Shown: positions 57,802 through 64,000 of the stretch, one piece after another
Layout of the letters: each line of letters opens with the position of its first letter
How positions within the stretch are numbered: the first letter of the stretch is position 1
Assembly: GCA_013399695.1 (NCBI GenBank)
Contig: VXAU01000211.1
Span: 999,626 to 1,063,625, forward strand
Length of the DNA: 64,000 nt
Source: Formicarius rufipectus
Taxonomy: Eukaryota > Chordata > Aves > Passeriformes > Formicariidae
Direction of reading: 5' to 3'
Notes under the pieces: model-generated
What the model saw: the letters and a program-made list of their open reading frames with translations, nothing else
Database searches by the model: none
Told to the model about the DNA's origin: nothing
Position numbers and translations under genes: made by a program

Positions 57802-60800
57802 ATTCTACCAACAAGTAATTTGTTTTTCTAAGATATGGACATCACTTAGAGCTTACCTGTTAGCTGCTGTCTCCATTCTAGTTGATCAGAATTAAAAGTA
57901 TACAAAGATCAAATATCAACGGACATCCTTTCTTAAGTAAATGTTACACATTCCACATTTTGCAACATCAGGATGAAACCAACAGATGCATTTCGGGGAA
58001 TTCTTCACCATGTTACAACATCAGAAAGATCCAGGCATTTCCAACACGAGACAGGACACTGGACTATGTTCACCTATTTTAGCCCAGCACAAGTAAAATG
58101 GGAAACGAAGAACACAGCATCAGGCTCATCACTCAGACTGGCATATGAAGGTGAGAATTCGCATGTCATGTCAAAAACATATTATATCATGTCAAGGACT
58201 ATCCTCCTCTCCACTACTGAAGGTGTCTTGTCTCCACAAATCTTTTGGAGTCTGAAGTAGTAAGCAGAAAATCCCACAGGATGCTTTTTTGTTTTGGCAC
58301 TCTAGTGTTTGGTCTAGACTATAACCATTAAAATGGCTTACTACCAGAAAGAGTCAAAAGAGTTTTCCTGACAATCAGCAAGACTTAATTAAGCTGGTGT
58401 AACACAACACAGGGCATCTTCCTCTCACTTAAACGGGCCATTGCTCCTGGTTTAATTCTGACAATTTCTTTTCTGGCTTTGAAATTTTTAAATTCTAACT
58501 TTCTGTTTCACAGAAAAGTAATGCAAAGGAAAGTAACTATCATTCAGCAATGAAGCAATGTTTGAGTTTGTTAAGGAATACCTAAAGTGTACACAAAATT
58601 TTCAAGGAAAGATTCTTATCCTAGACTTGTATGCTCAGTAATATACATCAAACGCCTCTGTGCTGAGGAGTTTACAACCTAAAGAGATACGAGGCACAGA
58701 GAATGCTACAACCAACCTACTGGAACTGGTGTTTACTATATGACTTCTCTTTTATGCAGATAAAATGGCTTGTCCCTGGATAAACTAAGCAGAAACATTT
58801 TCCAAGTAAGCTAGACTGCTGGAAGACAAAGAACACTAGAAATAAAGACTAGTGCACAAAGAGTAGAGCAGAAAAACACATGAAGAAACTGGGTAAACCA
58901 ACAATCTGTGACCACGGAGTGAACAGGGTCTAGCAAGACCAAGCATGCTCTCCTGAGACACAGAGACCTCTGCTGCAGCAACTTCAGCATCTGTTCTTAT
59001 TTGCTGTTGGCTCCTGCTGACTTGGTCCGACTCATGCCAGATCTCATGGCAGCATTTAAGAATGGCTGTAGAATGTTCTATTAGCATCAAAGTAATTGCA
59101 TAGTATCTCCCATTACTGCATATAATGACTTGAAGCAAACACTTCCACAAATCCTTCAGTTCTTGATCAGTCTCCAACAGAAGTTCTCATCCACCACATC
59201 CTGCTTCCACCTACTGCAATAGAGGTAAAGTGACAAACTGAAGGGGTGTTTGGTATAATACCCAGATGGTCAGGGATTTGCTCATTGTGCAGCTACAGCT
59301 GCTGCCCAGCAGCTGATGAAGAGGCCAGGGATGCAGGGCTCCTTCAAGTCTGACAACTACAAACACATTTTTTCAGAAATTACACATTGACACTTGGGAG
59401 CACATTTGTGATGATCATGTCTGCCAAGCATAAAACTATTCTAGGTCTGTACCAAAGAATAAGACATTTTTTCTTTCACCTGAAGCACTCAACCTTCTCT
59501 AGATCTGTCAGACCTGGAAGCATATTCTCCTAGCAAGTGGCAAATAATCCCAAGTTAGTTGGAAGAAAGATGAACATTAGACTGTTGGACAACCACAGAA
59601 AAGGAGAGAACTCAGAAGTCTCTTCACGTTGCCACATACAACTTCTACACCAAAAACCCCAACAAACTAACTAACCAAAACAGATGTATAGAGTATCTTG
59701 GCAATTTCTGTGGAATTCCAGTCTTTAGCCCTGATGTAGTTATCTTTTTGCTAAAGACAGATTTCAGCATTAAATACTAGCCTCGATGGGAAAATAAGTA
59801 TATACATTTGTATCAGCTTCGTCAAAGCTGCACAACTCAAATGGGAAAACACATTTCACAAAAAAATCTCAAAAAGCAAAAGCTACTCCACTTTATTGCA
59901 CATAGTTTTGCAATACAGTCTGTGATTTAAATACATTTGCTCCCTCTGCAAATAATCAGTAAGAAAGCAGAAATACATAGTACAAGAAGTTCCATAGTTG
60001 AACAAAGGCAGAAATCTTACAGACAATAAATGTTGGATATTCCAATGCAAAAAAATAGTCAATGCAATGTCAAACTTCATTCTGATGGATTGAGAATGCA
60101 AAAAGTGAAAAAAAAAATTACACATCATGTGTTTTTTGTAGGTATTTTAGATAAAACTGTGACTTGGAATTTATTTGGGGGTTTAATATTAAATTAAGAT
60201 ATAACTGATTCTTCATAATGCAACACTTTTAGGCACCAAACTAATACTTAGCTGTTTTAACTTCAACTCACTGAACTCCTCCTAGCCTGCCCATCACAAG
60301 AAGCATCCTTAACAAGGAGTCATCAAGTATGCACAACTCATTTCCTCTTAGCCCAAATACAGGACAGGCTCTGAAAACACTGTGGGAAATTTCTACAATT
60401 ACTGTTTATAAACTTTGTCACTTCCAGATTCCACATCAGATGCATTTCCGAGCAAAAACACTAGCCCCTCCTCAAAAACTACAGAATCTTAGTTTCCTTT
60501 TTCATTCAAATCTGAAGGAGTTGCTACTAAGAGCCATGTTTTGCAATATGTTTGATTTCTAGAATGTAATCTAGGTTCAGAATATACATCCTATATGAAG
60601 GTTAATTTCTTAAACTGAACACTGGGATTTGCTGATTCTCTTTAGTTACCTGCCATCATCCATTTAATCAACACTGGTACCACCAACAAAAACAACTTTA
60701 TTCAGGAACAAAAATACACTTGGTTTAGAAGTGCCTACTGTAAAGGCAGGAACAGCATTATAAATTAACATTCTTCTGCATTTCCCACTCAGTATTAAGC

Positions 60801-63409
60801 TGGAGGTTTCTTTGGTTTAATCTGTAATCACATGAATGACTATATACCTTAGAAGGGCTAGAAATAGAATGCAAAAATAAATAAATTCAGAGACATGCAA
60901 GTAATGCTAATAACGATATCTGTAACAACAACCAAGTCTTCTTCCATCCCTCAGCAGACACTCCCAGGGATCACAAGGTGGGAAGTCTGCCTGCCCTGCC
61001 AAGGCTGTTATTGGCCATGACAGGAGGGTTCACTCTGAAGTAATACTAGAAATACACTGGTACTGCAGCTATGAAGAGGAAGCAGGTGGTGAGAAAGGAG
61101 AAATTTCAAAGTTAATCTACTTACTCACTTACTTAGAATTGCTTGGAAATTCCCTCGGAATTAAAAAGTGGGAATCACATCTGTTCTGACAAAGCCATAA
61201 ACAAGGAAGCCTGATGGCTCCACTCCATTTATCCAGAGCACACAAACTGTATCTTGAGTTGTCAGTCAAGCACCTTTCATATTTATTAAATTCATGTTTT
61301 AACAAGTGCCTACTGAAAGAGGGCAAATCACTCAAGGCACAGGCTTAGTTCAGCATGGCAATATAGCACAAGAATCTATCTTTAAAAAAACAAAACAGCA
61401 AACACACAACTCTTCAGCTAAGCAGACCATGATTACACTGATGTGATAAACTCAATTACTTAACTGCCAGGGGGCTAATGCTGCTCACACAGAGAGAAGC
61501 AAAATTACACATGTTCATAAAATGACATGAATATTTAAAATACCTCTTCGTATCTCAAGACCTATGATTTTATTTTTTTTCCCCAAAGTTCATTAACAGC
61601 AGCACAATATCTGTTTTTCAACAGTCTGGAGAAAAATTCAGGTATATAATAAAAAGAATTTCTTGGTCTAAGTGCTGCAAGGACAAGCCACAGTTTAACA
61701 AAAAAAAAAAAAAAAAGCTTAAAAGCCAGATATTGTCACTATGCTTTTAGTTCAGCAATAATTTTTGACACATAATTTAAGAAGCAAAAAGTATGTCACA
61801 GTATTTGCAAATTAAGTATTGACAAGCCATTATGTAAGTTAAATCCAAAATCAAATCCCAAGTTATTTTTGATAACTCAACAGCAGTTGTGCTTCAACAC
61901 TGCTGTTGATGACTTTACTGATACAATAGCAGAATATTCCAGGTTTATAGTAACAGTGTAGATCCTACTGCATAACGGTTGGTGAAACGGAAAAGAAATT
62001 GTTTACATCCAGATTGATAAGAAGCTGATTTTTTAAATGTTGGCTTCAAGTACCACAGAACCCAATTTCAGAGTCACTGACTTAGAACAGAAAGTGAAAC
62101 ACTGCAAAGATTTCTGACTAAAGTCCTCCCACACCACACCTCAGCCTCCACCTAGAACCTTGTCCATGGGGTTATTTGCATGTGAAACAAGGATAACTGC
62201 TACAAAAATGCCAGTAACTACGGAACTATTGCCTCTGAGGCAGCTGCAGATCCTCCATCAAGATTCAGGCCACACTGACAGTCTGTTAAGGATGTCCAAG
62301 GTTCACCAGCAGAACACCGTTTACCCACTAACCACAAAATTCCACAGATCAAGTTAAAACAGAGATTACAAATCTTTTGTTTACAAGCATCTTTTGAAAG
62401 ATATCTAAAATTTGTATTTCTCAGGATCCATTCATAAACTAGGGCTACCTTATATCAGGATTGTTATGAGATGGCACTTGCACAGACCCACTGCAACTAT
62501 TGTAGGAGCTACTTCTGTCAGAGACTGTCCTTCAACATTCTCACACCATTGTTCACAATAACAGCTCAATCCTGATGGCACTGACTGGCCTCTACCACAT
62601 CCTAAAATAGAAAGACAAGATCACTGCAGACAGCTCTTATTCAAATGCTGAGATGCAAAATAAAATGACCAGAAAACCAACCAAAATGCAAACAGTAATA
62701 ATTAGAAGCAGAGCAAGCAAAAAATACAGATCCTCGATACACCCACTTCAGGATAGAGAAAAGCTTTAACAATAGCTTCCCTAGATGTCTACAGTGGTTC
62801 CTCCTTAATGTTTTAGTTATTGAATATTTATACACAGCAGTGACCTACCAGACCACTAAATACCTTTTGATGCTGCTACAAGGAAACTCCAGCTTCTATT
62901 ACTTCATGGAACCTCTTTTTATTTCAAGGTATCACAGTGGGCAGTCTCCTATTCAAAACAATACACCAGCTATTCATAACCCATGGGGAAAGAAAAGCCC
63001 CAAAACAGAACAAAAAAAATCCACAGCATTAATTCACCCAAGCAACATTTCAGAAAACCACTACTAGTTGTGAACAAAAGATTCCTGGCCTCTCACTAAT
63101 ACTTTCTGCTAGCACATTACTCAAAATGATCCATTTTCAATAGCTACCTCAGCAGTAAATAAACCCAGAAGCACATCAGAGACCTGCCAAAATATGACAG
63201 AACCTCCGTGGAAAATGCACCTTTGTTTCCTAGGAACTGCAGAGAAAAAGGTCTCCACGTTTACTTCCCCTACAAACCTGGGTAAATCCAGGTCCACTCT
63301 CACAATATCCAAGCCTTTACCAACACAGTGAACGCATTAAACCCTCCACACACACCTCTAGATGCGCACACATCCCCTATTCCCGCACCTGGAACCATCT
63401 TCCTGCTGA

Positions 63410-63830
63410 GCTGGGGACAAGGATCGACCGGAATAGCCCGGGCGATGCAGCATCACTGCAAGGGATCACTCATGAAGGTGAAACCAAGCACAGCACGGAA
63501 CTCTTATTGCCCAGAGCGCGAACTAACCAGCTCTGCACACCCTGCTCGGGGCACAACGACTGCAGGTCTCCATCCTGCTGGCACGGACAGACCGACACAG
63601 GGGACACTGTGACCGCCCCCTCCCTCGCTCGCACACACACCCAGCACCTTCCCCACTCCCACGGAGGAGCCTTCCTGCTCCCGCACAGCCCCGCAGCCCG
63701 AGCACACCGAGAGCCGGCCCCGCTCCCACCGCACGGAGGGCAGCGACCCCCCGAACACACTGAGCACCGCAGCACGGCGAGCTCGGACAGGCACAGCTCG
63801 GCGGTGTAGGGACCCCTCTGCCCGCACAGC
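63410..63830. promoter_or_regulatory. CpG-rich segment at the 5' side of LRCH2 intron 1
   Basis: GC and CpG content jump relative to the AT-rich intron (many CG in CGACCGG, GAGCGCG, GACCGCCCCC, GAGCCGGCCCCGC, CACGGCGAGCTCGG and similar). Consistent with the downstream shoulder of the CpG island at the LRCH2 first exon, or with an intronic alternative promoter. No LRCH2 exon 1 coding sequence is visible in it. Confidence 0.5.
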
Positions 63831-64000
63831 CCTGTGCCTGCAGTGACACACACACACAGCCCAGTGCCTTCACTCACACACACACAGAGCCCTGTGCCTT
63901 CACTCACACACACACACAGAGCCCAGTGCCTTCACTGACACACACAGCCCTGTGCCTGCAATGACACACACACACACATATACACACCAGTGCCTTCACT
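63830..64000. repeat. Minisatellite, about 30-35 bp unit with internal CA repeat
   Basis: At least five units of the form GCCC(A/T)GTGCCT(T/G)CA(C/G)T(C/G)A followed by a variable (CA)n block. The array runs to the window edge. Confidence 0.88.

Larger units (their letters stand above)
51394..64000 (-). other. LRCH2: LRCH2 intron 1 (at least 12.6 kb; 5' end outside window)
   Basis: No coding exon recognised upstream of exon 2. The intron is AT-rich to about 63.3 kb and then changes to CpG-rich sequence. It contains a CR1 reverse-transcriptase remnant, one solo LTR, several A-runs, and a minisatellite at the right edge. Apart from these I see no gene or RNA. Confidence 0.75.

Noticed and set aside
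58655..58710. Patch (GAGTTTACAACCTAAAGAGATACGAGG-like words) resembling the tail of an L3/CR1-type ancient LINE
   Set aside because: Too short and diverged to support without a repeat-library search.
63470..63913. Overlapping open frames of 94-147 codons on both strands in the CpG-rich right edge
   Set aside because: They come from low stop-codon density in GC-rich and CA-repeat sequence. None resembles the Gly-rich LRCH2 N-terminus or the expected exon 1 end.
63830..64000. Regularly spaced repeat considered as a CRISPR-like array
   Set aside because: Units are contiguous with variable CA runs, no unique spacers, and the host is a vertebrate; it is a minisatellite.

Overview
This 64 kb window is nuclear DNA from a bird, most likely a songbird. 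The evidence is spliced vertebrate genes with GT-AG introns, several CR1 LINE fragments carrying the avian 3' end, a solo retroviral LTR of a songbird-like type, and AT-rich introns with bird-typical G/T-rich low-complexity tracts. It contains parts of two genes, both on the minus strand and arranged head to tail: the 5' end of IL13RA2 (decoy receptor for interleukin-13) at the left, and 20 consecutive coding exons of LRCH2 (leucine-rich repeat and calponin-homology protein 2) across 28.8-51.4 kb. The same two genes are neighbours at human Xq23, which corresponds to chicken 4p / songbird chromosome 4A. The pairing therefore supports both identifications.

Layout. 1-860: IL13RA2 intron. 861-1012: an exon for the start of its first extracellular domain. 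1013-4407: intron. 4408-4489: the signal-peptide exon with the ATG. About 4490-5000: 5' UTR and promoter side. About 5-22 kb: intergenic DNA with three CR1 fragments, one assembly gap and simple repeats, and no gene I can support. About 22.2-28.79 kb: AT-rich tract that should hold the LRCH2 3' UTR. 28,791-51,393: LRCH2 coding exons 21 back to 2. 51,394-64,000: LRCH2 intron 1, with a CR1 RT remnant, a solo LTR and, at the far right, a CpG-rich stretch followed by a minisatellite. LRCH2 exon 1 (Gly-rich N-terminus and start codon) is not in the window and probably lies just past 64,000.

The 20 LRCH2 exons join in one frame with matching phases at every junction. They give 651 residues plus the stop: the LRR block, a charged and Ser-rich linker, and the C-terminal CH domain. 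Human LRCH2 is about 765 residues, so only the part encoded by exon 1 is missing.

I found no prokaryotic-style system, CRISPR array or new gene cluster. The most interesting observations are two possible frame-preserving cassette exons in LRCH2 intron 11 (40,517-40,570 and 42,395-42,472). Both are symmetric phase-2 exons that would lengthen the linker. Also notable are a G-rich (coding strand) low-complexity tract with an assembly gap just downstream of the exon 14 donor, and a perfect 12-bp-arm hairpin in intron 11.
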